A stretch of 64,000 bases of DNA from Nicotiana tabacum (lineage: Eukaryota; Streptophyta; Magnoliopsida; Solanales; Solanaceae), in assembly GCF_000715075.1 (NCBI RefSeq), contig NC_134087.1:186093276-186157275 (forward strand), in the 5' to 3' direction. The position numbers and the translations under genes were made by a program. The notes beneath the pieces were generated by a model. The model did no database searches. It worked only from the letters and a program-made list of their open reading frames with translations, and was not told the origin of the DNA. Within the stretch, counting starts at the first letter, position 1, and each line of letters opens with the position of its first letter. This document shows, piece by piece, positions 23,917-37,106 of the stretch.

Positions 23917-26053
23917 TGTTGATACCCAATTTTTCCCTATGTATTTCTTTTACATGCAAATACTTTCAAATATCATGTACATACATATATAAGTATGCCC
24001 AAGTGTTTTAGTATTTTTCCAATTTTTTAAAAGATTTTTAAATTGATTTATTGCTCAATAATTATTCCCAAAATTATCACTTTGGTGAATAACTTATTTT
24101 ATTCTCATATTTATACCAAAATATAGGTAGGTTACTTTTCATATATTTTTACAAATTAATTTGGTATTTTAAAAGCTAAATTGCATATAATTGCAATTTT
24201 AGCCTACTTTAAGATTTAATAGCATTTTATAATTATGAAACTGGTTCCAATATTTTTTAATTAATATTTATATGCTATTAACGGATTCAGTGCTTTTAAT
24301 TTTCTTTCAAAATCATTTTTTACTATTTTTAGAAAATAAAAAGGGAAAACTTGCTATTTAAATTTTGGCCTCAGTTCGTTTCAATTGTAGCCCAATTACA
24401 TTTCGATTTTAGCCTAAAATTGACCCAATTTTCAACTCAAATTCGGACCGGCCCAATTACCACTCTAACCCGACCCAGCACCTATTCAACCGACCCAGCC
24501 CATAACCCCTTTTAATCCCGGCCGTTGATCATTTAGATCAAAGGCCATCATTGCTTCTTACCTTTTTTAATCCAAACGACACTAAACCCTACTTCATTCT
24601 TTCAGAGACGCCACCTTTAAATCCCTTCTTACTCTCAACTCACCTCAAACCCAAGCCGCCGCCTCTCACTGAAACCCTAATCCATGGCTTCCCAGTCTCA
24701 TCGGAGGCCTATACCAGCCTCTCATGGCTTTTACGTGCTCGTTTCTGAGGTTCTATGACCAGATCTTGAAAGGCTTCGACCAAGCCTTTGCTTGATGACT
24801 ATTCTTCGGTCGTCTTCAACCTTTGTCCGGCTAGCCATGGCTATCCGAGTTTGACCTTTGACTCTCCTGCTTAGATCGATGGTTTTCAAAGCCTTCCTCA
24901 TCACCTGGGTTTCTTACGAAACCCTAATCTCTAATGTTCCTCCGATTTTATTTTAGATCTGCTCCGGATCTATGTGTGCTTTGAACTTGCTAAGCATTTT
25001 TTCTCGAAGTTTCTTTAATTTTGCTTTCAAAACTCTTTATTCTTCAACTAGGGTTTCATGTTAAGTTATTTCGAATCTCTTCTCTGATTCTCGACATGGT
25101 TTGCTGTGTTTTGCCTGTGTTGTTTTTCTATTTGAGTTAGCATGTTGAAAACCCTAATTTTTTGAATTTTGTTTGAGTTTCTTAGTCTGTTTGTTTGTAT
25201 TAGTTTGATTTACCTTGTTTACACCTGATTAGCGTTGAAAACCCTAATTTTTGGGGTTTATTTGAGATTCTGAATTTGCTTGTTTGTTTCACTTGTTTAT
25301 CGCCTCTAAACTTGACTAATTTTCGAAAACCCTAGTTCTTTGGGGCCTATTCGAGTCCCTTGAGTTTATTCATGCAATTCGTCTGTCTGAAGTTGCTCAG
25401 CCTGATTCTTTTTGTTTCAGCATCTCTCTACCTTATGTGATTCCTTTTTGTTCTGAGTTCCGACTATCTGTCAAACTCGACTGTGTTTTCAGAAAGGTTT
25501 TTACTTGATTTTTCGCATGCTTCTGATCTTTTCCTATACTACTAAATCACTGAAACCTGACCTACGTGACTATTATGCTATGAATGCTTGCTCTATGCTA
25601 TTACTATATGTTATTCCTTCTCGCCATAGCTTGGCCTCACATGCTTATTACTTGTGCACTTCATTTATATACTGAGTCCCTTCTGTGATTGATTTTCAAA
25701 CTCGTGATTGATTTTCAAAACTTTTCCTTATGAAATTCTGATTTTTTACTCGCCCGTTAAGGGTTAATTGATTCTCTCTCTTTGTTTGGCTTTACCAGAT
25801 CCTTTCTAAAATAAGTACATTCCTGTATTTAGACTTAATCCCTTACTATATGGTTTTACTGCTCCTTTTATGGTAACAATCATTCTGCTTACAAATTGAT
25901 CTTTTTTCCTTATATTAATCCTGTTAGTGTCCGTTTGAGCAGTAATCCCTTGATTAAAGGGGAATACCTGTGTTAATTGATTCTGACTGTGTTTATTTCC
26001 ATGTTTGTGTTGAAACCTTATTTGTTACCTTATTCTCTACTCGATTTCAAAAC

Positions 26054-26060
26054 TATAAAT
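26054..26060 (+). promoter_or_regulatory. TATA box of element 2 (5' LTR)
   Basis: AACTATAAATACTTG, conserved in the 3' LTR at 41044-41050, followed by a CT-rich likely start region. Confidence 0.65.
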
Positions 26061-28353
26061 ACTTGTACCTCTTCTCTTTCAAAAAAGAAGTTCGAACACA
26101 CATCATAAGTCACCATTTCTTTTCTCAAATACACTTAGGTTTTCTACAAAAAAGCATTCGAGTTTTCTCTGAACTCATAAGCTCTCTTCTCTGATTGTGT
26201 TTTGGCTGCAAGTATCCCGCTTTTATTTGTGCTTACTTTCCTACAACTGGTATGCCTCTTCTTGTTTAAATTCTGCCCCCTCTCTTATGTGTTTATGCTT
26301 CAATTTTTTCTTTGTTTATTTTACTGCTTTCTACAAGCTTATTATTCCTGCTCCTATATGAATCCCCATCCCTGAACCCTTTGTCTGCTGAGTTATGGTT
26401 CAGAAAACATGACAACCCTTGACATTGTTGTTCATGTATATGGACTGGACTCCCTGAGTCCTAAACTCTTTCAATTCCCATTCCTTTTCCCCCTTATATG
26501 TAATCTGAGCTTGAGACCTTGGTCTGGCAGTGTCCTAATCACTACCCAGACCATAGTCTGACCTTCAATATGTCTATGCTATTATTTGTTGGCTGAACAG
26601 GCTTGGTCAGGGGTCTGCCAGCCTACCTCGTGGCTACGCATGACCACCAGCCTGCCATGGAATTCCCCAACCCTCTCTTTTGCACTTACACTCATTCTTA
26701 GAACCTAAGTTCTGCCCCTCTCTTGTGAGCCTTGCTTTGGGATCCATGAGCTCCCTCTGATCTTGGACACCATAGGGCTGGCTCTCCCACACTGCATTGT
26801 AACTCTTTCTAATTAACATCTTGGGTGTAAGCACTGCCTGGAGTTCCTAAAACTCCTTGGATCTCTGAAACACCCTAGATAAGAGAAGGCTTTGGCAATC
26901 TGGATCTCAGAAGTGCTTCAATCTCATATTGTTAGATACTAAGTTTGAATTAGGCTGCTCGGATGAAGCTGTAATTTCTGATGTATTTTTAATTTCTGTC
27001 TTATTTTTTACTGGTCTGTAATAATTTGTATAAACTTATGGTATTTTAATGAAAAGGGGAGGGTGTTACTTTTCATGCACAAAAGGGTAGAAATCGTGTC
27101 TATAGATTTAATTTCTACACTGCGCAATTTCACACGTAGAGACCAAGCCTATAGGATTTAACTTCTAAACTTTCTGCAACTATGCATATAGATACCGTGC
27201 TCATAGGGGTTTACATTTCTACACATAATGATACCATTAGGCAAACTGTAGGCTTAATTATAAAGTTGCATATAGATACCATGTTTGTAAGACTCCTGTT
27301 AAAAAGTGTGAAAGTCAGTTAACGTATAGAAAGCATGCCTATAGGAACTTCGAGTCGGAACTGTCTCATTTGTTCAAAATAGCCCAAACCGTTTAAAGTA
27401 ATATATACTTTGGTAAAACTGACAGTCTTCTGTGATTTTCTGAACCTCGTAAGTTAACAAACATTTTCTAAACTAAACTGGCATTTTCTGATAAGGTTCG
27501 TGAAACTCTTTTTTTTTCCAACTAGTCTGCATGTCTTCTGAAACTCCTTTCTTTTCTTTTAAATCTTTTTCAAAACAGTACATTCTTTTTCTGAAACTCG
27601 TTTCACTCTGATAAAAAACCGGTAACTCTTCATAACCAGTTCGCTTTTCAAAATCGTTAGTTCTATCCAACACATAGCTGAAAGTAGACTAGTCCTTAAG
27701 AACTGCATTCGAGCGAGCCTAATGCGGACTTCCTGTCTAAAAGTATGTGTTGAACCAGTCCGCTTATCGCTTTAATTTTAAAGACTAAACGAGTACATGC
27801 AAGACATGCTAAACTCTATGGCTTATCTGACTTAAGGAGGTTTACTTGAGCCTTACTTGCTTATCTGCTTCCCCTTTTACTTGCATTATGTATTTTGATT
27901 GACGCCTAGTGTTTTGTCCTTTGAAAGCTCTCAAAAGTCCCCAAATCCCTTTCCCTTTAGGATTAGTAGTCCTAAATGTCTCCGGGACTGATAGGATTGG
28001 GACGGGTACTAGCATGCAATAAGTAACGAAACTTTCCGCGCTTTAATACCTTAACAGGGTGGGATGGGTAGAATATGGATATGATGACCGGTGCGCTAAT
28101 ATCACGTGCGACCCCTCTTCTGAGGAGTGATTGCTGGATATTGCATTGATGTGATCCATATTATTTGTAAACCTAGGACCCTCTCCCCTTTACTTGTTAA
28201 TTTTTAAGTTTTCTTTTAAATTAATTTTCCAAACTCTCTACTCCTTCAACTCTTAAACTTGTTTGCAAAACTATGTGAAAAATCCTTTTCTTTTCTACTT
28301 GTCTGCTTAAAGTCACAATTGTAGCATGGCCGGGAACCACACCAGTGGATCTT

Positions 28354-28378
28354 GAGGGGTGCCTAACACCTTCCCCTC
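28354..28378 (+). other. Hairpin with conserved loop in U5 of element 2
   Basis: GAGGGG and CCCCTC pair perfectly around a loop TGCCTAACACCTT. The same loop with a different stem occurs in the LTRs of element 3 (41451-41475 and 60012-60036, minus strand). Confidence 0.6.
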
Positions 28379-28569
28379 GAGATAATTTCTAGCCCTTACC
28401 CAACCTCTGGTTCTTCATCTCAATTCTTTCTTAAAGTATCCTAATGCACTATAATCATTAGGTGACGACTCTTTAACTTCTAAACCCAATTCTCGAAAGG
28501 GAATAGAGTTGTCCTCCCAAATGTCGTATACCCGATTTCGACTCTTAGAAAAAAGAGGCGTCGACAGCA

Positions 28570-28587
28570 TGGCGACTCTGTTGGGGA
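28570..28587 (+). other. Primer binding site of element 2, tRNA-Arg type
   Basis: TGGCGACTCTGTTGGGGA lies three bases after the LTR end. It is complementary, with a mismatch or two, to the CCA-ended acceptor and T arm of tRNA-Arg, the primer known for Ogre elements. Confidence 0.8.
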
Positions 28588-29275
28588 TTCTTTAGGCTTT
28601 TACCACTGCATGCTGCTTGTGACTTTATTATCTCATTAATTGCTTTATTTACTGTCTTTTATTCTATCACTACGAAACTGACTTGGCTCTTCATGTCTTT
28701 TCTTTCCTTTAACTGCTTTCCTTTACTACTTTATTTCAATACTGTTGTGATTACTGCAATTGTTGTAATCATTTATCTTATGAACATGGAAATACATGTT
28801 AATTTGTTTCATTCTTGTAAACTGCATCTTCAACATCATATTCCATTTGTGCCAAACAAATACCATAGCAACACTTATAATGAGTGGTTGCTCTCTTCCA
28901 AAATTATCACCCTTTAAATTCGGCAAAGGCGTATTTGTGGTAAAACCAGTCGATCAGCGGTGCAGTCGACGGTTCCGTGCCTTTCCCTCTTGAGTTGTTC
29001 GCTCAAGGGTACCTGTCTAATACCCCAATAGAAACCTTACTCTGTTTAATTGTACATGCATCATGGTCAAACCTAGCCAAGTCAGTTATGTTGTCCACAT
29101 AATGACTCATTAAGATAGCCTTGTCCGAAGTCCACTGGGTTTCCTTGAAACCCAAACGGACACCACCATATTCTGTACATTTATTTGGAGAACTAAATGC
29201 TTTTTATGCTGATTATTGGTATTAAATAGTCAAGTCCGGTGGGGGTGAGGTCTTAACCCTTTTGTTTTGCAGAAA
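28588..29275 (+). other. Leader of element 2
   Basis: No ORF supported; AT-rich upstream region before ORF1. The covarying hairpin found in the element 3 leader was not seen here. Confidence 0.5.
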
Positions 29276-29596
29276 ATGAATGACAAAGTTCCTGGTTTCG
29301 GTATGGTAAACATACCTTCACTCTTGCAGACTTGGTGGAGAAACCTCCCATTGAGCAACCAAATCAACGAATGGAAAGAGAGAGTCACCAAGGCTAGTGA
29401 GAAGCTAGAATACCTGGAGTACAGCTTGCTAGAATTGGAAGGGAAAGTGAGGAAAAGAGTCATCGCCTGTCAAAATGCTGAGGAAGGCAAAGGAGAACGT
29501 CCGGCGATAGCATTTTTACTGGAAAATCTACGCGATCTTGAGGACTTGATCAACGAGAACATTCAACCTGAAGAAGGTCCTTCTGGGACCAAGTAG
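29276..29596 (+). CDS. Short ORF1 of element 2
   Basis: 106 codons from ATG 29276, uninterrupted. The N-terminus IPSLLQTWWRNL resembles the start of the long ORF1 of element 3 (IPFELRLWWNDL). The remainder (NEWKERVTKASEKLEYLEYSL) is predicted coiled coil, like that protein's C-terminus. It therefore looks like an ORF1 that lost its central globular part. ORF1 proteins of Ogre-type elements have no established function. It could also be unexpressed debris. Confidence 0.5.
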   Translation: MNDKVPGFGMVNIPSLLQTWWRNLPLSNQINEWKERVTKASEKLEYLEYSLLELEGKVRKRVIACQNAEEGKGERPAIAFLLENLRDLEDLINENIQPEEGPSGTK

Positions 29597-29921
29597 TTAG
29601 GAGTCTTTATTTTCGCTTTTAATGTAATAAGGTCAATGGCCATTAGTGACATTTTTACATTCCGCTATTTTAGTGTCGTTTTGGGATTCTTCTTATTTTT
29701 GTCAATAAAATGAGGCATTTAGCATTATAATTCTCCAAATTAACTTGTCGCTAGGGTTACCTTGGGCACAACGAGGCACCCAAATTAGGACACGACTTAT
29801 ATGCTTGCACAATATATTTAAATATCGCAACATTTTTTCCTCATAATCTGCACTAACTTGTTACCTTTTTTGTTTTTCTTTTCTTTTATTATTCCCCTCC
29901 CCAAAGGTTAGTTCGTGCATT
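29597..29921 (+). other. Spacer between ORF1 and gag of element 2
   Basis: Non-coding, T-rich toward gag. Confidence 0.5.
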
Positions 29922-32900
29922 TTGGCACCATCATCATACGGTACAAGATCGAAGGGCCCTCCACCTCTTCCTCCTCCGAGTCCTATTCGGAATAAGAACA
30001 AAGGTAGAATGGGAGATTCAAGCGACAGAAAGGAAATTGAAAGAATTGAGATTCCTCAGGGTACCCCGATTTCTAAGGAAACTGCTGCCCAACTTGAGCT
30101 GAAATTATTGAAGTTTCGAGAAGAACTAGACCAAGTTTGGAACTTGGCAAATTTATCATTCTCTCTCACCGCTCCTGATGTCAACTTTCCAAATGCTTAA
30201 AATCCCGCACCTCCACAGAACACCCCACAACCACAGATGCAATCCACTCATGCTCAATACTGCAACACATGCCACACTCCAAACAACACTCCACCACTCA
30301 TTCCTGAACCACTGAACACCACAAACAACCACCTCCACAACACTCCCATCTACGTAGATACCGTAACCCACTACACTCAACCAATCTCAAGTGCACCTGA
30401 GTCTAATGACAAGGACTCTCTTATCAGAAACTTGGCAGCAGAACTCAAGAAGTTGACCAGCCGAGTCCAGGGCATGGAAGGAAACAAAGGTATAGAGGGG
30501 TTGAATTATGAGGACCTCTGCATTCAGCCAGATGTTTAACTTCCAGAGGGGTACAAACCTCCCAAGTTCGAAATGTTTGATGGCACGGGAGATCCCAGAT
30601 TCCATTTGAGGACATCTTGTGATAAGCTGGTCGGAGTCGGAAGGAATGAGAAAATCCGTATGAAACTCTTCATGAGAAGTCTGAAGGGGGATACTTTATC
30701 CTGGTACATCAGTTAGGACCCCAAGAAATGGACAAGCTGGGTAGGTATGACATCGGATTTCATGGATAGGTTCCGATTCAATACAGAGAATGCACCCGAT
30801 GTATTCTACATCCAGAATTTGAAGAAGAAGCCTACCGAGACATTCCGCGAGTATGCTACTCGTTGGAGATCAGAGGCTGCTAAGGTCAGACCAGCCTTAG
30901 AAGAGGAAAAGATGAACAGATTCTTCGTCCGGGCTCAAGATCCACAATATTATGAGAGGTTGATGCTGATCGAGGGCCAGAAATTCTCCGATATCATCAA
31001 ACTGGGAGAAAGAATTGAGGGAGGCATTAAGAATGGTATGGTTACTAATCTTGAAGCATTGCAGGCCACCAACAAGGCTTTACAGTCTGGTGGCACGTCC
31101 AAGAAGAAGGATGTCAGTGCCGTGATGGTCGCACAGAGAGCCAAATCACCACTAAAATACCACACTTACCCGTCACCTCCACTTACATATCAGCCTATCC
31201 CGAATTACCAAGCATGCACACCCTCTTACCAAAATCCACCACCCGTTTACCAATCATCTCCACCTCCCACATATCAACCCACTTCACCCAGATACTCTCA
31301 ACCTGCACATGTTTACCAAGCTTATAATGCCCAACCCTCTCACTACCAATCACCTCCCACTCGCCAAAATTTCCCTAGACCCATATCAAATTTTGACCGC
31401 AGACCTCCCATACAATATACAGCCATCGCTGAGCCAATTGACCAGCTGTATGAGAAACTTAAAGCTGCTGGTTACGTCTCCCCTATCCCTGCCATAACTT
31501 TAGAAAATCCTTCCCAGTGGGTCAACCCTAATAAGACCTGTGCGTACCACTCCGGTATGAAAGGTCACACCATTGATGAATGCCGCTCGTTGAAGGACAA
31601 GATTCAAACTTTGATCGACAATAAGGTTATCGTAGCAAAGGAGCCTGCTCCTAATGTCCGCAACAACCCTCTGCCTGATCACAGAGGTGGGGACATTCAC
31701 ATGATCGAGATCGAAGATGATTGGGACCCCAAGGGATCGATAGGATTGATTGTTGAGGGCGATGAGCCAAAGAAACCGGCGGTCACGCGTAATCCAATTG
31801 TTGTGCAGAATCAGCCCTCCAAGGGCGATGAAGTAAATATGTCTATACCTCTCAAATTTGAAGCACCTTCTTCTGCAAAGGCGCCCAGACCAATTAAGGT
31901 TGAGTTTGGAGTCCCGAAAGCAACTTCACCTTTCGAAGTTGTTGTGTTACCACCAAGGGTACCTATTTCTATAGCAATGTCAGACATAACACTGTTCCAC
32001 TCAAATGCCATACCATGGGATTACACAGCTGAAGCAAGGAGGAAAGGGAAGACCAAGACGGGAGAAGCAATTGTTGCGCAGGGTATGATCAGAACAGGCA
32101 GGGTTTACACTCTAGAGCACCTAGCTAAGTCTAGAAAGCAAGCCTCTGGACGGACTACTGAAACTGGGCTCGATGATCTTTGGAGGAAAATACAAGCTAA
32201 GGAGTATTCGGTCGTTGAGCAGTTGAACAAAACACCAGCGCATATCTCCATCCTAGCTCTTCTGCAGTGCTCTAACGCACACAAAAATGCCTTGATGAAG
32301 ATATTGAGCGAAGCTTATGTGCCCAGCAACATAACTGGATGCGAAATGGCAAATATGGTAGGGCAAATACTGGAAAGCCACAAAATCACCTTCCACGAAG
32401 ATGAGCTGCCACCAGAAGGACTGAGTCACAACAAGGCCCTGCACATCACCGTGCAATGCGAGGATTACTTCATTACTAGACTCCTGATCGATGGAGGATC
32501 CAGCCTCAACATCTGTCCGCTGATCACTCTTAGAGCATTGGGAAAGAGCCTGCATGAGATCAAAGATGAAGCCATCAATGTCAAAGCCTTCGATGGGTCC
32601 CAAAGGTCTACTATTGGAGATATTAGCCTATGCCTGCAAATGGGACCAACTTGGTTCGATGTTGACTTTCAAGTGATAGATGTCCCAACATCCTACAACT
32701 TGCTGTTGGGACGACCATGGATCCACACCGCTGGAGCTGTAGCATCGACCCTACATCAGGCAGTGAAGTTCGAATGGAATCACCAAGAGGTGGTTATTCA
32801 TGGCGATGGTAGCAACCCCATATATAGTCGTCAGACCATCCCGATGATTGGAGGCAAAAAGAGAATAGGCGGAGAAACATACCACCACATTGAAAGGGTC

Positions 32901-33359
32901 AACGTTGTAGACAAGTATAAATGGTGGGATAACAAGATTGAAAGTATCTTGAATTGGTGTGGGTACGAACTTAGAAAGGGACTCGGCAAAAACCTCCAGG
33001 GAATTACCAAACCCATCAAGCTGAAGAAACATGGTACTACATTTGGTTTGGGGTATGAATACACTTGGAAGGAGTTCAATGACTGGTCGCCACCATGGAG
33101 TGGTCCCTACTATCCACTGGAGCATCCGATACCTCGCCTGGAGCAGACTTTCTAGCCAGCAGACATCATATATGGATCAGAGGAAGATGAAGCATTGGCA
33201 GCCATGAAGAATCTGTTTCTAGAAGACGATGATATGGACTGCTGTGTTATTTTCGAGGAGGAAGGGGAGGAAGACCCTTCTATACAAGTTGTGAACCGAG
33301 GAAAATGACTCAGCAATTGGTCAATCAGAACCACCAGGGCCCAGAAAGCTTCGGGGTAG
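29922..33359 (+). pseudogene. gag-pro: gag-protease of element 2, several nonsense codons
   Basis: One frame. The likely original start is degraded (TTG GCA CCA at 29922); the next ATG is 30009. Stops: TAA 30198, TAA 30537, TAG 30714, TAG 33153, TGA 33305, then the natural TAG 33357. Gag core at 30540-31060 (FEMFDGTGDP, WYIS-DPKKW, FREYATRWR); a Tyr/Pro-rich linker follows (31150-31410). A knuckle with His in place of the second Cys, C-x2-H-x5-H-x4-C, lies at 31539-31583. Protease has IDGGSS at 32487 and LLLGRPWIH at 32702; a G-patch-like LRKGLGKNLQGI follows at 32970. The open stretch 30747-33155 (802 codons) shows only recent decay. Confidence 0.88.
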
Positions 33360-33540
33360 CAAGGCTAAACAAAAGCACCATGCATCACATTTTTACTTTT
33401 TACTAGCTGATTTTATTTTCGCATTGTCTTTAATTTTGAAAAGAGCTCTAATATTCAAAACAATTATGAATTCAATCGAAGCATTTTAGTTTATTATATA
33501 TATCTCTCTTATTATTTTTTCTATCATTCACTTTATTTTA
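33357..33540 (+). other. Probable intron region between protease and RT of element 2
   Basis: The gag-pro stop TAG at 33357 lies inside GGGTAGCA, a possible donor (GT at 33356-33357), as in element 3. T-rich DNA follows. The acceptor is unclear: the place matching the acceptor of element 3 reads TTACAC instead of TACAG; TTTTAG at 33489 is an alternative. Confidence 0.4.
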
Positions 33541-35493
33541 CACAACATTACTATTACTTGCCTTGACGATGAACCAACGATTGTGACTTGCAACGAGACA
33601 ACGCAACAAACGGATATGGATTCAGAAGAGGATGATATACCAGAAGAGGTCGTTAGAGAGGTTGAGAATTTTGAGAATAGACCTAAGTCTAACTTGGACG
33701 AAACTGAGGTCGTTAATCTGGGAGATACAGAGAATGTCAAAGAAATGTGCATCAGTGTTCACCTGTCACCATCAGAAAAGAAAGAGTACACGGAATTTCC
33801 AAAGGAATATGAAAACATATTCGCTTGGTCGTATGATAATATGACTGGTCTCAGTACATCCATTGTAGCTCACAAACTGCCAACAAATCCAACATGTCCG
33901 CCGGTAAAGCAGAAGCTCAGGAAATTCAAACCCGACATGAGTTTGAAAATCAAAGAAGAGGTTACCAAGCAAGTCAAAGCCAAGGCTCTCAGGGTAGTAG
34001 AGTATTCGACATGGTTAGCCAACATCGTGCCAGTGCCAAAAAAGGATGGGAAAGTTAGAGTTTGTGTTGACTACCGGGATCTTAACTGGGCCAGTCCTAA
34101 AGACGACTTCCCCTTGCTGAACATACACATTCTAATTGACAATTGCACCAAACATGAGTTGCAGTCTTTCGTTGATTGTTTCGCTGGGTATCATCGGATA
34201 TGGATGGACGAGGAAGATGCAGAGAAAACGGCTTTCATCACGCCATGGGGAATGTACTATTACAAAATGATGCCATTCGGTTTGAAGAATGTTGGTGCCA
34301 CCTACATGAGAGCCATGACTACCATCTTTCATGACATGATACACAAGGAGATTGAGGTATATGTGGATGGCGTCATCATCAAATCCAAGAAAGCCAGGGA
34401 TCACATGGAAGACCTAAGAAAGTTCTTCAACAGACTGAGAAGGTACAACCTGAAACTGAATCCCGCCAAGTGTGCATTCGGGGTTCCTGCTGGTAAATTA
34501 TCGGGTTTCATCATGAGTCGTTGAGGAATAAAATTGGATCCGTCAAAGGTCAAAGCTATCCAAGAATTGCCGCCGCCAAAGATCAAGAAGGACCTGATGA
34601 GTTTCCTGGGGAGACTCAACTATATCAGCCGGTTCATAGATCCGTCCATGGTCATTTGTGAACCTATCTTTAAAATGTTGAAAAAGGACGCTGCCACCAA
34701 GTGGATTGATGATTGTCAAAAAGCTTTTGACGGAATTAAGGAATACCTATCAACGCCACCGATCTTGGTTCCGCCTGATCCAGGAAGGTCCCTATTGCTT
34801 TACCTTGCGGTATTGGATGGAGCATTCGGTTGTGTTCTGGGACAACATAATGAAACAGGGAGAAAGGAGCAAGCCATCTACTATCTTAGTAAGAAGTTCA
34901 CACCGTACGAGGCCTAGTATTCTCTTTTAGAACGCACTTGTTGTGCTCTGACTTGGGTCGCGCAGAAGTTGAGGCATTACTTCTGTGCTTACACTACTTA
35001 TCGCATATCCAGAATGGACCCTTTGAAGTATATCTTCCAGAAACCCATACCCACTGGCAAGCTCGCCAAGTGGCAAATCCTGCTTAGCGAATTCGACATT
35101 GTTTATGTGATCCAGATAGAAATCAAAGGGCAAGCCTTGGCGGATCATCTCGCCAAGAATCCCGTGGACGGAGAATACGAGCCCCTAAAAACATATTTTC
35201 TCGATGAAGAGGTATCTTTCATAGGAGAAGATATTGCAGAATCCTATGATGGTTGGAGGTTATTTTTCGACGGAGCTGCAAATTTCAAAGGAGTTGGCAT
35301 AGGAGCAGTCCTAGTATCAGAAACCGGCCAGCACTACCTGGTATCCGCCAAGCTTAGGTTCCCTTTCACCAATAATATGGCCGAATATGAAGCCTGCATC
35401 TTGGGGCTCAAAATGGCCATTGACATGAACATTCAGGAGTTGCTAGTGATCGGGGATTCAGACTTGCTCATACATCAGGTTCGAGAAGTGTGA
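33541..35493 (+). pseudogene. pol: RT, RNase H and additional RNase H of element 2
   Basis: Gypsy RT begins with VFAWSYDDMPGLS-like residues (FAWSYDNMTGLS) and KPDMSLKIKEEV; it contains VPVPKKDGKVRVCVDYRDLN and SFVDCFAGYH. The catalytic YVDD reads YVDG (Gly codon 34369-34371), so polymerisation is lost. Retroviral-type RNase H spans about 34780-35150. A second RNase H with FFDGAAN, MAEYEACILGL and GDSDLLIHQ (35250-35485) is the Tat-specific domain. In-frame stops: TGA 34522, TAG 34915, TGA 35491. Confidence 0.9.
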
Positions 35494-36976
35494 GAAACCA
35501 AGAACTCTAAGATACTTCCCTACTTGCATCACATATAGGAGTTGAGGAAAAGGTTTACAAAGACAGAATTTCAGCAAGTCCCTAGAGTCCAGAACGAGTT
35601 TGCTGATGCATTAGCTACTTTATCGTCCATGATCCAACATCCAGATACAAATTTCATTGATCCTATCCTAGTAAAGATTCATGATCAGCTAGCTTATTGC
35701 GCCCATGTTGAGGAAAAAGCGAATGGAAAACCATGGTTCCATAACATCAAGGGGTACCTGACAACAGGGGAATATCCAGAACTTGCCAACGCTACTCAGA
35801 AGCGCACACTTCGTAGGTTATCCAACAACTTCTTTCACAGTGGAGGAATCCTATATAGGAGGACTCCCGATTTGGGTTTACTAAGGTGTGTCGAAGCAAA
35901 AAAAGCATCCATGCTATTGGACGAAGTGCATGCAGGGACCTGCGGGCCGCACATGAATGGTTTTGTCTTAGCAAAGAAGATACTCCGAGTAGGGTATTTT
36001 TGGATGACTATGGAAACAGACTGTATCCGGTATGTTTGCAAATGCCATCGCTGTCGGATACATGCAGATATGATAAAGGTGCCTCCAAACGAGCTTACTG
36101 CAACAAGCTCACCATGGCCATTCGCCGCTTGGGGAATGGATGTTATCGGACCTCGAGCCTGCCGCATCAAATGGGCACAGGTTCATCTTAGTGGCAATTG
36201 ATTATTTTACCAAATGGGTCGAAGCATCATTATACAAGGCGGTCACTAAGAAGGTTGTGGCAGATTTCGTCTGCGACCGCATTGTTTGTTGGTTCAGAAT
36301 TCCGAAATCAATCATCACCGATAATGGTTCCAATCTCAACAGCGACTTGATGAAAGCAATGTGTGAAACATTCAAGATCAAACACAAGAACTCTACAGCC
36401 TATAAGCCTCAGATGAATGGAGCTGTGGAGGCAGCCAACAAGAATATCAAGAAGATACTAAGGAAGATGGTCGAAAGCCACAAACAATGGCATGAGAAAT
36501 TATCATTCGCCTTATTGGGATACCGCACCACAATCCGCACATCGACCGGAACAACTCCTTACATGCTGGTTTATGGTACAGAGGTCATCCCCGCCGAGGT
36601 AGAAATTCCCTCCTTAAGGATCATACAAGAAGCAGAGTTGGATGATGCAGAATGGGTAAAAGGACGCTACGAGCAGTTAGCCCTTATAGATGGGAAAATG
36701 ATGAATTCAGTTTTCCACGGTCAGTTGTATCAGAACAGAATGTCCAGAGCCTTCAACAAAAGATTTAAGCCAAGGAAGTTTACACCGGGGCAGCTGGGGT
36801 TGAAGAAAATATTCCCACATCAAGATGAAGCCAAGGGGAAGTTCTCTCCTAATTGGCAGGGTCTATACATGGTTCACCAGGTTCTAATTCGAGGAGCCCT
36901 TATTTTTGCAGAGATAGATGGAGAAGTCTGGCCGAAGCCAATCAATTCAAATGCAGTGAAACGATATTATGTGTAA
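35494..36976 (+). pseudogene. pol: integrase of element 2, frameshifted
   Basis: After a TAG at 35536, the HHCC finger (HAGTCGPHMNG...CKCHRCRIH, about 35925-36065) and the first core Asp (WGMDVIGP, 36130) are in frame 1. A small indel near 36150 moves the rest to frame 2: AIDYFTKWVEA, TDNGSN and NGAVEAANKN complete the D-D-E set. The C-terminal YYV ends at the TAA at 36974. The catalytic residues are all present, but the protein is split. Confidence 0.9.
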
Positions 36977-37006
36977 CCACTTATGATTCCATTTATGATG
37001 TAATTT

Positions 37007-37054
37007 GAACTACGCCTGACCTGATTCCCATTTAAGAGGGGATACGTAGGCAGC
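37007..37054 (+). ncRNA. Recurrent two-stem hairpin, copy 1 (element 2, just after pol)
   Basis: GAACTACG pairs outward with CGTAGG; inside, ATTCCC pairs with GGGGAT, leaving a bulged T. Lies 30 bases after the pol stop. Five further copies are in this window; see findings. Called a structured RNA on base-pairing pattern alone. Confidence 0.55.
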
Positions 37055-37106
37055 CCTATGGGTTCGGTCACAATTTAATAAAAATTCCATTTTTCCCTGC
37101 TATTGG

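Larger units (their letters stand above)
23917..28566 (+). repeat. 5' LTR of element 2 (4650 bp)
   Basis: Begins TGTTGATACCC and ends GCGTCGACA. Its parts match 38907-41233 and 63191-64000. TATA box at 26054-26060 divides a 2.1-kb U3 from about 2.5 kb of R-U5. Short ORFs inside are not supported as genes. Confidence 0.92.

Noticed and set aside
24551..24748. Captured host gene exon in the LTR of element 2 (AAACCCTA and CCGCCGCC leader-like text)
   Set aside because: Short, not conserved as a frame in the other LTR copy (39555-39750), no recognised protein.
26634..26834. Minus-strand ORF, also at 63580-63873
   Set aside because: Both lie in the same stretch of the element 2 LTR; repeated because the LTR is repeated, with no recognisable protein.
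37007..37054. Hammerhead or other self-cleaving ribozyme for the recurrent hairpin
   Set aside because: CTGATTC resembles part of a hammerhead core but the required GA and GAAA elements and third stem are missing in most copies.
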